Below, piece after piece: positions 43,404 to 52,166 of a stretch of DNA of 64,000 nt. This DNA is from Scytonema sp035967975 (GTDB taxonomy: Bacteria; Cyanobacteriota; Cyanobacteriia; Cyanobacteriales; Nostocaceae), in NCBI GenBank assembly GCA_035967975.1, contig JAWQFQ010000018.1, positions 1 through 64,000 of the forward strand, given 5' to 3'. The translations under genes were made by a program, and so were the position numbers. The notes beneath the pieces were generated by a model. That model saw nothing but the letters and a program-made list of their open reading frames with translations. It searched no databases and had not been told where the DNA came from. How positions within the stretch are numbered: the first letter of the stretch is position 1; every line of letters begins with the position of its first letter.

Positions 43404-44264
43404 TTAATTTATTTGAGTTTGGGGTGCTTGAGTTGACGGTAAGGTTAATTCTTGTGTCCACAGTTCGACTAATCCCCGTCCAAGGCTTTCTTGTCCGCCA
43501 AATTGCCAAATTGGCTGATTATTCAGAATTTCTCTCAACTCACCAGAGATTGTTCCGCTTGTACCATTTGCAGAAGTCGTTGTTCCCCAAGGGAAATACA
43601 TTAAGGTTTCTGGAGGGATAGCCTCTTCATAGCGGAAACCTGCATTTTCTGCCAAAACCTTACCTTCACCTAAATTGACCCGTACTTGTCGCCACAAGCT
43701 AGTTTGAATTAATACTTGACAGTCTCGCTCAGACAATATGAGTGCTTTATCAATGGTTTGTGCGATCGCATTACCTGTAGGGACGTACTTTTTCCAATCA
43801 GACCAAAGTGTCAATTCTGATGGTTGAAAAATTGCATCTTTGAGGTATAATTTAGTCTGACCTTTACTAAAGTGATTGGGTTGAGGTACGGGTAATGGTT
43901 GAGACTGTGATTGATTATGTAACCGCAGCCAGCGTCGCAGTAAAAAGGGTGAAGTAATCCATACAATTCCATGACTTAGGGAAGGAATGGGGAACCAAAG
44001 AATTGAACTGTCTCCCACCCAGATAGCACCTTGAGTTAGATTATCATCACCATCTTGGTGTACATCTTCTAATGTATTACCCCACAATCTCTTTCGTTGG
44101 CTCTCTGGGGTACTGGCTCGCAACTTACCTCTAAGTCCACTAGCACCCATATACGGTAAATCAGAATGAGATTCACGGGCAATACCCACAATATTACCTT
44201 CTTGGCTTGCTCCTCCTGTGTGTAGTGGGGATTGTAAGTATATGTAGGATATATGTGTATTCAT
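43404..44264 (-). CDS. cmr4: Type III-B backbone subunit Cmr4
   Basis: A 286-residue RAMP of Cas7 type. It starts YIYLQSPLHTGGASQEGNIVGIARE, followed by LPYMGASGLRGKLR, and ends with GGQESLGRGLVELW (glycine-rich loop). Cmr4 forms the backbone and normally cuts target RNA with an Asp in a VDLPI-like loop; here the corresponding stretch reads NIVGIARE and has no Asp in that place. Its ATG overlaps the cmr3 stop (ATGA). It is probably co-transcribed with cmr3, cmr5 and the fusion. Confidence 0.9.
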   Translation of the reverse strand: MNTHISYIYLQSPLHTGGASQEGNIVGIARESHSDLPYMGASGLRGKLRASTPESQRKRLWGNTLEDVHQDGDDNLTQGAIWVGDSSILWFPIPSLSHGIVWITSPFLLRRWLRLHNQSQSQPLPVPQPNHFSKGQTKLYLKDAIFQPSELTLWSDWKKYVPTGNAIAQTIDKALILSERDCQVLIQTSLWRQVRVNLGEGKVLAENAGFRYEEAIPPETLMYFPWGTTTSANGTSGTISGELREILNNQPIWQFGGQESLGRGLVELWTQELTLPSTQAPQTQIN

Positions 44265-45451
44265 TGTTGTCTATTCCAAAGTAAAGTTCCGTAATTCAAG
44301 CTTTGTAGCGTTTGCAGCCATTTACCGCCATCTTGAGGCAAAACTTTTTGTAAAGAATCTTTGCAGCTATCACCTAAATCTTCGGATTTATGCTTAAACC
44401 AATACACTGTCCCTGGTGGTACAAACGCTCGTTGTGGTAACATTGGTGTTTTAGGGAAGACAGATTTACCACCCCAAAGAATTGGGCGATCGCTCACACA
44501 CCCAGATAAATTTTGTCGCCAAGTATGGGAATAAACACCGTAAACCATTGCAGTTGGATCGACTTGGGCTAATCCAGGGGTGAGAAGATAAGCTTGATTG
44601 CTTGTTGGTGATGGTTCCCGAAAGAGTTGAATTTCATCCCAAACAGGTGGGCGATGGAGGGGATAGACTAACGCCCGATGTCCTTCACCACCCAAGCGCA
44701 CTGTAGATTGTTTAAGAGTTGCATTGATACCAGCAACCAACTTCCAGTATTTGTGCAGACGTACCGCGACTTCAGTAAAATAACCGTCCTCAGATTTCAC
44801 TTGGCGTTTGTCTTGCGCCATCTGAATATGCGGTAATACTTGCAGACTCCAGGGATTGGGGTGAAAGTCTTCTGGGTTGGTTAAATTTTCTCCTTGCAGA
44901 TATTTAATTAAAGCTGAGGCTTTTATCCAAGGATGGGGGCGATCGCTAATATATTCCTCACTACCAAGTTCATCTAGACCATTACCAACGGCTTTATCTG
45001 GTGAATATGGAGGTTTAACCATTGGTGAAAGTCCATTTTCTGGGAAATAATCCGGGTCAAATCCTAGTGGTTTCCATACTTCATTGTTGCGGTCTAAAGG
45101 TTGTAAACGAACAAGACGTTGCCATCGAGTTGATTCTTCACTGTCATTATTTTCAGAAGATTCTTGGGCCTCTTCACCAAACCTTTTTACACACAATAAA
45201 TCTTTAGGTGTTGGTAGCCAGAGAACAGGTTCAGTACCCGGTTCTTCATAAAGTAAAAATGGTCCAATAAATTGGAATTGACGTGTGTTGTTGTCAGTTT
45301 CATTGACATCAATTGCTGAACGTAAAGCCTGAAATACAGTAGTTGGCAAAGGTGGAAATATTCCCTTTGCCCAAGACCCTTCCGTTGGTGAAAAGGGTTT
45401 AGCTTCTCGAAATAGCATGATATCTAATGCTTCGATTCCATAAAGTTGCAT
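44261..45451 (-). CDS. cmr3: Type III-B subunit Cmr3
   Basis: A 396-residue Cas5-type RAMP if started at ATG 45451 (MQLYGIEALDIMLFREAKPFSPTEGSWAKG), which fits the family start; a longer frame up to 45559 would overlap the Uma2 gene. FPPLPTTVFQALRSA is a typical Cmr3 motif, and the C-terminal FVPPGTVYWFK is also usual. Cmr3 binds the 5' handle of crRNA and contacts Cas10. The ribosome-binding site is weak. cmr3 is separated from cmr2 by a Uma2 gene, array 3 and a methyltransferase gene. Confidence 0.9.
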   Translation of the reverse strand: MQLYGIEALDIMLFREAKPFSPTEGSWAKGIFPPLPTTVFQALRSAIDVNETDNNTRQFQFIGPFLLYEEPGTEPVLWLPTPKDLLCVKRFGEEAQESSENNDSEESTRWQRLVRLQPLDRNNEVWKPLGFDPDYFPENGLSPMVKPPYSPDKAVGNGLDELGSEEYISDRPHPWIKASALIKYLQGENLTNPEDFHPNPWSLQVLPHIQMAQDKRQVKSEDGYFTEVAVRLHKYWKLVAGINATLKQSTVRLGGEGHRALVYPLHRPPVWDEIQLFREPSPTSNQAYLLTPGLAQVDPTAMVYGVYSHTWRQNLSGCVSDRPILWGGKSVFPKTPMLPQRAFVPPGTVYWFKHKSEDLGDSCKDSLQKVLPQDGGKWLQTLQSLNYGTLLWNRQQ

Positions 45452-45536
45452 GATTTCAAGTAAATTAAAAAGTGAAAACTTCAAGTGGTGTATGAGGAAA
45501 CGAATGTTGGAAAAATTTTCCTCCACTCCCCAATCT

Positions 45537-46157
45537 TTAACTACATTGACCAGCAGCAAATATCTGTTCTGCGGTCAAATTTAAGTTTGGAAATGTTGGG
45601 GATATGAGACGTTCTCTTCCTCTAAACTGCTGTCCCTGATAAGTTCCATCAACTAACTGATAAATCGTAATCGTAGGTTGTTTGGATGAGCCGATGTAGC
45701 GTTTGCCTCCCAGCCCTAAATAATCTGCAATCCAATACTCTGGAATACCTAAGACTTCGTAGTCTTCAACTTTCCGAGCATAGTCATTCTGCCAATTGGT
45801 ACTAACAACCTCTACTACCAATTTAACAGAATTCCCAAGTGTAATCACTGGCTCGGTTTTCCACAATGGCTCATTTGCCAAAGCTGTCTGATCGAGAATC
45901 ACAACATCGGGTCTAAAGGCTGAATTTTGACCTAATGGTTTAATCAGGCATTTCATAGGAATAAACCAAGGCAAGTTAAGCAGATCAATTGCCACGTTGA
46001 GCTTACGATTAATGAATCCAACTACCTGTTCATGGAGTCCAGTGGGTTCCAAGTCAATGAGTTCTCCGTCAATTAGTTCATAACGTACATTATCCAGATA
46101 GCTAGCAACGAATGCTTCAAAGCTAAGGGGACTTGTATTAATAGTGGCTGAGACCAT
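45537..46157 (-). CDS. Uma2-family putative nuclease
   Basis: A 206-residue protein of the Uma2 (DUF820) family, highly amplified in cyanobacteria. It has the PD-(D/E)xK-type core: VRYELIDGELIDLEP, RPDVVILDQ, KLVVEVVSTNW with the acidic pair, and DYEVLGIPEYWIADY. Substrates are unknown; it is likely a DNA nuclease. It sits between array 3 and cmr3, in line with both, and is not a known part of type III-B complexes. It may be a neutral insertion. Confidence 0.85.
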   Translation of the reverse strand: MVSATINTSPLSFEAFVASYLDNVRYELIDGELIDLEPTGLHEQVVGFINRKLNVAIDLLNLPWFIPMKCLIKPLGQNSAFRPDVVILDQTALANEPLWKTEPVITLGNSVKLVVEVVSTNWQNDYARKVEDYEVLGIPEYWIADYLGLGGKRYIGSSKQPTITIYQLVDGTYQGQQFRGRERLISPTFPNLNLTAEQIFAAGQCS

Positions 46158-46352
46158 AGAGATTTTTCCTTCCTGGTTCAGATATAGAGCAGATATTGCT
46201 ACTCTTAATTATTCTAACTACCCTTGATAAGGCAAAAGTATAAAGAAAGAATTGAATTCACAAAAATTTCTTGAGAATCAATTCTCTATTTTAGAGAAGC
46301 TTTATAGAAGCCCAAGAGAAAGTTCTGAAAAAGTCCCTTTAAACACTGCCCA

Positions 46353-46752
46353 GTTTCCATTTTTAATCGACTTCATTGAAGCCAAAGCGTTTTTACTCGG
46401 GCTGTTTTGCGCTGCATTTGTTTAGTTTCCATTTTTAATCGACTTCATTGAAGCCAAAGTCTTTTATGTTCCTGTTAAATTTAGCAGGGATTTAAAGATT
46501 GTTTCCATTTTTAATCGACTTCATTGAAGCCAAAGTATCTAATATTTGGTGTGGTTCTTCGCCCCATGTTTGTGTTTCCATTTTTAATCGACTTCATTGA
46601 AGCCAAAGAATTATCCCAGTAGTTGCTGAGTTTAACTCTCAACTAGTTTCCATTTTTAATCGACTTCATTGAAGCCAAAGCAGGGTTAAGATAGCCCAGC
46701 AAATGGGTTACAACTCAGTTTCCATTTTTAATCGACTTCATTGAAGCCAAAG
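46353..46752 (-). CRISPR. CRISPR array 3: 6 repeats, 5 spacers
   Basis: 35-bp repeats start at 46353, 46425, 46501, 46574, 46646 and 46718. All six differ from arrays 1 and 2 at one base (CTTCATTGAAG in place of CTTCATAGAAG on the plus strand), which makes the central inverted repeat perfect. Spacers are 37-41 bp. Leader on the right. Confidence 0.97.
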
Positions 46753-46941
46753 GCTAGTCTCTGAAAGCTTTGCCCTGAGCTAAGTCTACAGCACTTTTTT
46801 GTGGGGTGCAAATCTTGCTTCAAATAAATGAGAATTTGTATCAATAAATTCATCATCTCAGCACCTTAAACCCTTAGCGGGAGAGTGATTTGTGGGATAG
46901 AACGAAAGAATCAGGGTTTCAGCCATTGTGTCTATCCCACA
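46753..46941 (-). promoter_or_regulatory. Leader of array 3 (189 bp)
   Basis: Same length and near-identical sequence as leaders 1 and 2, somewhat more diverged. The distal inverted repeat is kept. It lies directly downstream of the methyltransferase gene on the same strand. Confidence 0.85.
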
Positions 46942-46975
46942 TAAACGTAAATTGAAAAAGTAAAACATCTAGAAT

Positions 46976-48427
46976 TTACTGCGTTAGCTTACTTAACTTT
47001 TTCACAGCTGTTAGATTCAAGCTATTCAAGATACTTGATTTGATTGGGCGCTTTTCATCCCAAAAAATTAAGGATGAGTAAAAGTCCAATGCTGTCGGAG
47101 AAGTCAAAAGCTCATAGGTTGTGTATGCAGCTTGTTCATCATCAAAACTAAGAAAATAAACGGTATCATCAAACACTGTAGGCTTGCTATTTAACCGACC
47201 TACCAATCTAAACTCTAATTTCTTGTATAGTCCACAGATAGCAATTTTCCAGGGTGCAAAAGTATATGAACCTATTCCAAAAATAGAAAACCGAGGATTG
47301 TTTTGATAGATTTTACTTTTTCTGTTATCCAAGTAGGTTGCATAAGACTCCAGATAACTCCATGTTTTAGGTGCTAGTGTTTTTATGCATTCTGTTGGTT
47401 CTCCTACAAATTTTTGAGTAACCAGAATATATTTATCGGTAGTTCTTATTCTATTTTGAGCTATGTCGGAACCTTTGATTAAAGGAAAGAGATATGTTTC
47501 TTCAATCTTAACTACTTCTCCCAGTCCATTTACTAAAGTATCATTAATCTGACGAAATTCCATAATTTTTGAACAATCATGCTTAATGCCAGAACGCCAT
47601 TTTATATTAGCATTTATATCATATAGTTTACTTAGTTTATCAAAAGAATCTACATCTCTAATTAAAACATTGTTACGATACCCTATTCGATAATGATTTG
47701 ATTCTTCAAGACTAGCGAATACGTCACAAAAGTCTTTTCGCGAACTGGAATCGAACTGGCAGAATAATAAACAAGCTTCAACATCAGCATTAAAATATTT
47801 TTTTGTATTTATTTTAAAAGTAGAAAAAACAGAAATATTAAGTTGATTGGAATGGAGATAATTCAGTAACTTTCTGGAAACAGAAGCTTTACAAAGCATG
47901 GCAAGATAAGCATCTCGTTTCTGTAGCCATTGAATAGCCTGTATTAACATCCATTCAGAAATATCAAAATTACTTTTTCCTGTAATTGCATCTAAACTAT
48001 TATGATTTTGAAAATTCTTCTTATTGGGTAAATTTATACCATTAATCGTGCCTTGTTGAGAATTCGTTACCCAAGGGAAATTACCAATAACTAGTATCCT
48101 TTCATCTATGTTATGTATCATTGAAGTCCAGTTAAATTGGAAAAAATTTCCAGCTTTTAACTCAATTCTTTTATCTTGGAGAATTTGCCGTTTCTCTTCA
48201 ATTTCTCTTAGATAACTTTGGTTGATTTCTACGCCAATTATTTTATGGCTTGATTGAAACAACTTTGAAGCAGCTTCAATAAAATTACCGACTCCACAAG
48301 TTGGTTCAATTATGACATCAGGATGAACACCAAGTGCTAATAATTTCCGACAGACTTTCTTAGCTAGCTCTATTGGGGTCTGAAAATCTCCGTATTCTAC
48401 TTTGATTTTATCAACAGTACGAATCAT
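46976..48427 (-). CDS. N6-adenine DNA methyltransferase-like protein
   Basis: A 483-residue protein. It has the gamma-type order: DFQTPIELAKKV (upstream X motif), VIIEPTCGVGNFIEAA (motif I, AdoMet binding) and VIGNFPWVTNS (motif IV, N-F-P-W in place of N-P-P-Y/F). The C-terminal half (residues 260-480) would be a target-recognition part and includes FPLIKGSDIAQ, typical of type I/IIG-like enzymes. No nuclease domain is visible in it. A gene fragment lies upstream (48476-48691). It interrupts the cmr2-cmr3 order. It could be a solitary modification enzyme or part of a broken restriction system. Confidence 0.8.
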   Translation of the reverse strand: MIRTVDKIKVEYGDFQTPIELAKKVCRKLLALGVHPDVIIEPTCGVGNFIEAASKLFQSSHKIIGVEINQSYLREIEEKRQILQDKRIELKAGNFFQFNWTSMIHNIDERILVIGNFPWVTNSQQGTINGINLPNKKNFQNHNSLDAITGKSNFDISEWMLIQAIQWLQKRDAYLAMLCKASVSRKLLNYLHSNQLNISVFSTFKINTKKYFNADVEACLLFCQFDSSSRKDFCDVFASLEESNHYRIGYRNNVLIRDVDSFDKLSKLYDINANIKWRSGIKHDCSKIMEFRQINDTLVNGLGEVVKIEETYLFPLIKGSDIAQNRIRTTDKYILVTQKFVGEPTECIKTLAPKTWSYLESYATYLDNRKSKIYQNNPRFSIFGIGSYTFAPWKIAICGLYKKLEFRLVGRLNSKPTVFDDTVYFLSFDDEQAAYTTYELLTSPTALDFYSSLIFWDEKRPIKSSILNSLNLTAVKKLSKLTQ

Positions 48428-48475
48428 GGATTAGGTCTATAAACAGCAATTACACCATCTTCGAGATTAGCACGC

Positions 48476-48691
48476 TCAATCAATGACTCTTCCATATTGG
48501 AGTCTCCATTGCAAGGCAATGGAGATAGTTAAAAATCCTTGCACTGGAGGATTCTGTAGTATTTCATCTGCGATATTGGCTACCTCAATTTCATCAACTG
48601 GTAGATTGCGGTCTAGCATAAAAGCAATCAAGTCATCTTTATTACCTTCGTTATCTAAAATGTTACGGATTCCTCTATTCCGCTCCACCAA
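48476..48691 (-). pseudogene. Unidentified gene remnant upstream of methyltransferase
   Basis: 71 codons starting with TTG. The middle (NKDDLIAFMLDRNLPVDEIEVANIADEI) looks like real protein sequence, but both ends are abrupt. A perfect 10-bp hairpin TCTCCATTGC/GCAATGGAGA (48503-48525) lies in its last part. It may be the tail of a restriction or other gene paired with the methyltransferase. I do not recognise it. Confidence 0.35.
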
Positions 48692-48739
48692 CGCAGTGTT
48701 AGCTGGCTTTCTCCACCGACTGTCTTGGCTTTTCCTTTA

Positions 48740-48799
48740 CTAAGGTTCTTGAGCAAGGGCTAGGACACGCTGATATAGCTGGGGGCTGACGACGATCAT
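48740..48799 (-). pseudogene. DUF3368 PIN toxin remnant, internally deleted
   Basis: The ATG overlaps the UPF0175 stop (ATGA), as in UPF0175-DUF3368 pairs. The frame reads MIVVSPQLYQRVLALAQEP and stops. MIVVS is the usual start of DUF3368 toxins, and SPQLYQRVLALA resembles their last helix. Nearly the whole PIN domain appears deleted. Confidence 0.6.
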
Positions 48800-49047
48800 A
48801 GCCAGCCTCGATCGCGCAGGTGCTGGAGATCCTGCTCAAATTCTTCCACATCGTAGTGGACACAAATGCCACGATCTGACAGCAGTTTTTGAAAGTCCAT
48901 GATTTCCATCCCGGCAATTTTGCTGGCGCGGCTGAGGGAAATCCGTTCTTGCTCAAACAGGGCAATGGCAATCTCCCGGAGCCAATCGCTCTGGTTAAAA
49001 GTTTCGGTCTGGCTAAGGCTATCAGGTAGGTTCAGGGTAATTTGCAT
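48785..49047. repeat. 263-bp direct repeat, copy 1
   Basis: Matches 53268-53530 in the same orientation, with about three base differences seen by eye. It covers the start of the toxin remnant and the whole UPF0175 gene, ending exactly at its ATG. The pair flanks cmr2. Confidence 0.85.
48796..49047 (-). CDS. UPF0175 antitoxin-like protein, copy 1
   Basis: An 83-residue protein (MQITLNLPDSLSQ, then WLREIAIALFEQERISLSRASKIAGMEIMDFQKLLSDRGI, ending VEEFEQDLQHLRDRGWL), typical UPF0175. These are predicted antitoxins of DUF3368 PIN toxins. The start at 49047 is the family start; a longer frame to 49065 exists. Its toxin partner is only a remnant. It differs by one residue (Leu/Val) from the copy at 53279. 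Confidence 0.85.
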   Translation of the reverse strand: MQITLNLPDSLSQTETFNQSDWLREIAIALFEQERISLSRASKIAGMEIMDFQKLLSDRGICVHYDVEEFEQDLQHLRDRGWL

Positions 49048-49130
49048 TGGGTTGCCCTCACGCACTCACCTTTCATTTTAAGATTTCGGTGGCTAAGGTT
49101 GTGTAGGAGAAAGTTGGGATTAATTAGAGC

Positions 49131-52100
49131 TTACCTTTCCCACCCCATCTCCTGTCGTCGTCGCGACACTAAAAAAGCACTCAACCGCAATAACTTTGCC
49201 ATATCCTCTGGTGTAGCACCTAACGCCTGCTCTTTATCGGCTTGCTGTTTGGCACTCCAAGCCCATTGTTCCCAAGCATCAAACCACCGTAGTAAAGCAG
49301 ATTCCACAGACTTTGGCAATTGCTCATCCCGACTAGCTATGACTACTTTCGCCACCTTCCGAAACAGCCGACTATCCTCAGTAACATCTGCGTGACGTGG
49401 TAGTTCCTCAGCTAAACGATATAGTAAAGGACTAAAGTCTATTTGTTTGTAAGCTTGCAAAAAATTCCACCATCGGGGTAAAAGATGACCTTTCATCAAA
49501 GCTTCTAGAGTATTACCAGAACCATAAATCACCCGAAAGCACAAACCATCTTTAACCGGAATAATCATTCTCCCTTTTGGGGATTTTCTACCCAATAACT
49601 TCTTAGCTCGTTCTTTCTCCGCCTCCCATATATTTTCCAACACTGTAGGCAAAGGAACACTCTTGTGAGCGATCGCAATACCCAAACTCATAGTCGCACC
49701 CCTACCCATAGTAAACAAAGGTCGGTTTGGAAATTCCTTTGGTCTAGTAGACTGGTCTTGCCATTGCCAGTATCCTCCTTGGCTGTTAAACTGATTCTCT
49801 GGGTCTACTGCACCACACCAAGCTGCCCGTAAGGAACGCAAAAACCCTGGTAAATCAGCCAGTGGTAGTGCAGCCATTACATCATCACCACCACTATAAA
49901 TAACCCGTCCACAAAAACGTTGCTCTGTAATATAAGGCACTAAGCGATTAGAAAAATCCAGTAACGCCCGATTCAACCCTACGTGGGTAGCAGGTCCCAT
50001 GCGTTTTTTAGTTCTAAGTAATTCACCCCAAGCTTCATCTTCAATATGACTGCGGTCAACCAATTCTGAAACAATATAATCTGTGTAATTCTTCAACTTA
50101 CTACCAGTGACATACTGCCCCATACCATCACCATCCGCCAGCACCAAAACCCACCAGTCCGCTGGACTGCCATCACCGAAGTGTTCTTTTTGCACACCGT
50201 CTACAGCAGTACGTAAGACCGCTGTTTCTGATGGATTCAGTCCCATGTCATCCGCCAACCACTTACTAGAGAACATAACACCGTTGTAACCATTGCCATA
50301 GTTTTCTAATGTTTCCAATGCAGCATCTGCGCGACGGACTTGAAAAGGACGACGGGTACGCGAACAAAATACATCATGCTTCAACCGGAGTTGTTGGTAT
50401 ACCTGAGTTCGTAAGTCAGACCAAAAGTTTTGAATCTGTCTGGGATGATGACTAGCAAAATGTGCCGCAGCAATAGAACAGAGATTCGGAAAGCGGATTA
50501 ATCCTTCATAATCATTATCAAATTCATCAAGCTTAATACCCAGATTCTTCGCTATATTTCCATGTTTCCATGCCAAACGCTTAGTTAGTTCAATAGCATT
50601 AAGTTTCTCAGAACCATTAAACACCCCTGGATAAGCAATAGGCATAACCCGCCAGAATAACCGCATCGACTCCAACGGTAACCCCAATCCATTTTGAAAA
50701 TTTTGATAGAGAAACCGAGGATGCAAGGCGCTATACTGACCAGATAGAGTGGAACGCTCTCCTGATGCTACAGGAATTTCCCATACACGAGTGTTCTTAA
50801 TGGACTGAATTGCATGACCAAGTCGCGCCTGATAACTTCCCCACCAAGTCCCGACATTAAGCGTTTTATATGCTTGTCGTTCTGCCTCGGTTGGCAGTTT
50901 CATTTTAGTGTCTGCTATCCGATTTTGAGCATTCTCCCATTCCAGATTTCTAGGAGTTGTTGTCACTTCTAAATCTGTGTCTGGACTACCCAAAGGAACA
51001 GCAACAAAGTAAGTTTCCCACGAATGCTTAATTTGTGACTCCCAGAGTTTATTCCATTCCCAACATCCACCGTGACGCAATTGTTGCAGTTCTGCTTTGT
51101 AAGGGTTGAGGTTTTCAAAACTCGTAAATTCAGATGCAATCTCTTCCCAAACTTGATTAAGACTGGCATCATCTTTAACTAAATTGCGGACAGTATCTTT
51201 AACATGGTTGCGAACTTCACAACTGATTTCATACCAATGGTTTTTGAGAGTCTTTTCTAAATCTTTTCCAAGGCTAACAGCATATTCTTTACTTGGTACA
51301 ACAGCAGTAATCACATTAGGAAACCCGGCTGTAGACAAACTTTGGGAATGTTTGTTTATAAATTTGGTAGCAGGGTCAGTTCCTTCGTATTTTCTAAACT
51401 CTTCCTGAAATTCTGAGTAGTTTTTAACAATTAATGCATCAATAATTTCTTGACTCCATAAAGAAGGCGTAATCACTGCATCTGGTCCGTAGAGTTCAGC
51501 AATTCGCCAACAGAGGATAGCGCTAAGGTAGTGTAACAGATAGGAACCCGCCCAAAAATCGAGAAACTTACGTGAAGATTTAATAAACTCCTGAACAGGG
51601 GAAAAAGTAAATATTAGTAAATAAGGATGTTGAACCGAGTCTTGAAGCTGCCAATCTTTAGGAAACATTGCTCCAACTAACGCGGACACCGTACTGTTAT
51701 AACTTGATTGAGGACAGTCAGGCAATATAGAGTGAGCAGGAGTCAACAGATTTATCCCCAATGATGCCAGCAAATTTGGATAAAACCGCCAACACCACCA
51801 GAAAAGTCTTACCAAATTTTCTGGATCATCTTCTGCTTTATCTGGAATACGGATGCGTGCAAAAGCTGCTTGAATTTGTTGTGCTATCTGCTCAGATTGC
51901 TGGTATTGTGTGTTAGGTAAGCTTATTTCTCTAGATTGACCACTAAGGGGATGTCTAATTTCTGGTTGAGTTGCATTGTTCTTCTTTGGGTTTAGATTCA
52001 CCCGGTCAGAAGAACTACTGACTGCACCTGCTTTACAGCCTTGTTTCTGCCACCATTGATTCAAATCATCAATTGCTAAAAAAGGCAAATGTTGACATAT

Positions 52101-52166
52101 CTTGCTTTCTGTGCTAATGGTAGATTCCCTGAGTAGAGCGTATAACTTGCGCTGATTAACATCCAT
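49131..52166 (-). CDS. cmr2: Type III-B Cas10 (Cmr2)
   Basis: A 1011-residue Cas10. The first Palm carries VLVLADGDGMGQYV (about 672-685) and the second Palm the cyclase motif YSGGDDVMAALPL (about 757-769), with intact GGDD. QEFIKSSRKFLDFWAGSYLLHY (about 195) is a typical Cmr2 motif. I see no HD nuclease motif at the N-terminus, so DNA cutting is unlikely, but oligoadenylate synthesis is expected, fitting the CARF-HEPN effector at 37916. The C-terminus is helical. It is upstream of the other cmr genes but 3.7 kb from cmr3. ATG 52166 is preceded by AGGTAGAAG. Confidence 0.93.
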   Translation of the reverse strand: MDVNQRKLYALLRESTISTESKICQHLPFLAIDDLNQWWQKQGCKAGAVSSSSDRVNLNPKKNNATQPEIRHPLSGQSREISLPNTQYQQSEQIAQQIQAAFARIRIPDKAEDDPENLVRLFWWCWRFYPNLLASLGINLLTPAHSILPDCPQSSYNSTVSALVGAMFPKDWQLQDSVQHPYLLIFTFSPVQEFIKSSRKFLDFWAGSYLLHYLSAILCWRIAELYGPDAVITPSLWSQEIIDALIVKNYSEFQEEFRKYEGTDPATKFINKHSQSLSTAGFPNVITAVVPSKEYAVSLGKDLEKTLKNHWYEISCEVRNHVKDTVRNLVKDDASLNQVWEEIASEFTSFENLNPYKAELQQLRHGGCWEWNKLWESQIKHSWETYFVAVPLGSPDTDLEVTTTPRNLEWENAQNRIADTKMKLPTEAERQAYKTLNVGTWWGSYQARLGHAIQSIKNTRVWEIPVASGERSTLSGQYSALHPRFLYQNFQNGLGLPLESMRLFWRVMPIAYPGVFNGSEKLNAIELTKRLAWKHGNIAKNLGIKLDEFDNDYEGLIRFPNLCSIAAAHFASHHPRQIQNFWSDLRTQVYQQLRLKHDVFCSRTRRPFQVRRADAALETLENYGNGYNGVMFSSKWLADDMGLNPSETAVLRTAVDGVQKEHFGDGSPADWWVLVLADGDGMGQYVTGSKLKNYTDYIVSELVDRSHIEDEAWGELLRTKKRMGPATHVGLNRALLDFSNRLVPYITEQRFCGRVIYSGGDDVMAALPLADLPGFLRSLRAAWCGAVDPENQFNSQGGYWQWQDQSTRPKEFPNRPLFTMGRGATMSLGIAIAHKSVPLPTVLENIWEAEKERAKKLLGRKSPKGRMIIPVKDGLCFRVIYGSGNTLEALMKGHLLPRWWNFLQAYKQIDFSPLLYRLAEELPRHADVTEDSRLFRKVAKVVIASRDEQLPKSVESALLRWFDAWEQWAWSAKQQADKEQALGATPEDMAKLLRLSAFLVSRRRQEMGWER

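Noticed and set aside
31199..46717. Self-targeting spacers
   Set aside because: By eye none of the 16 spacers matches other parts of the window; only a computed search could exclude partial matches.
48699..48971. Minus-strand 90-codon frame over the UPF0175 gene
   Set aside because: Out-of-frame shadow of UPF0175; the same shadow occurs in the second copy.
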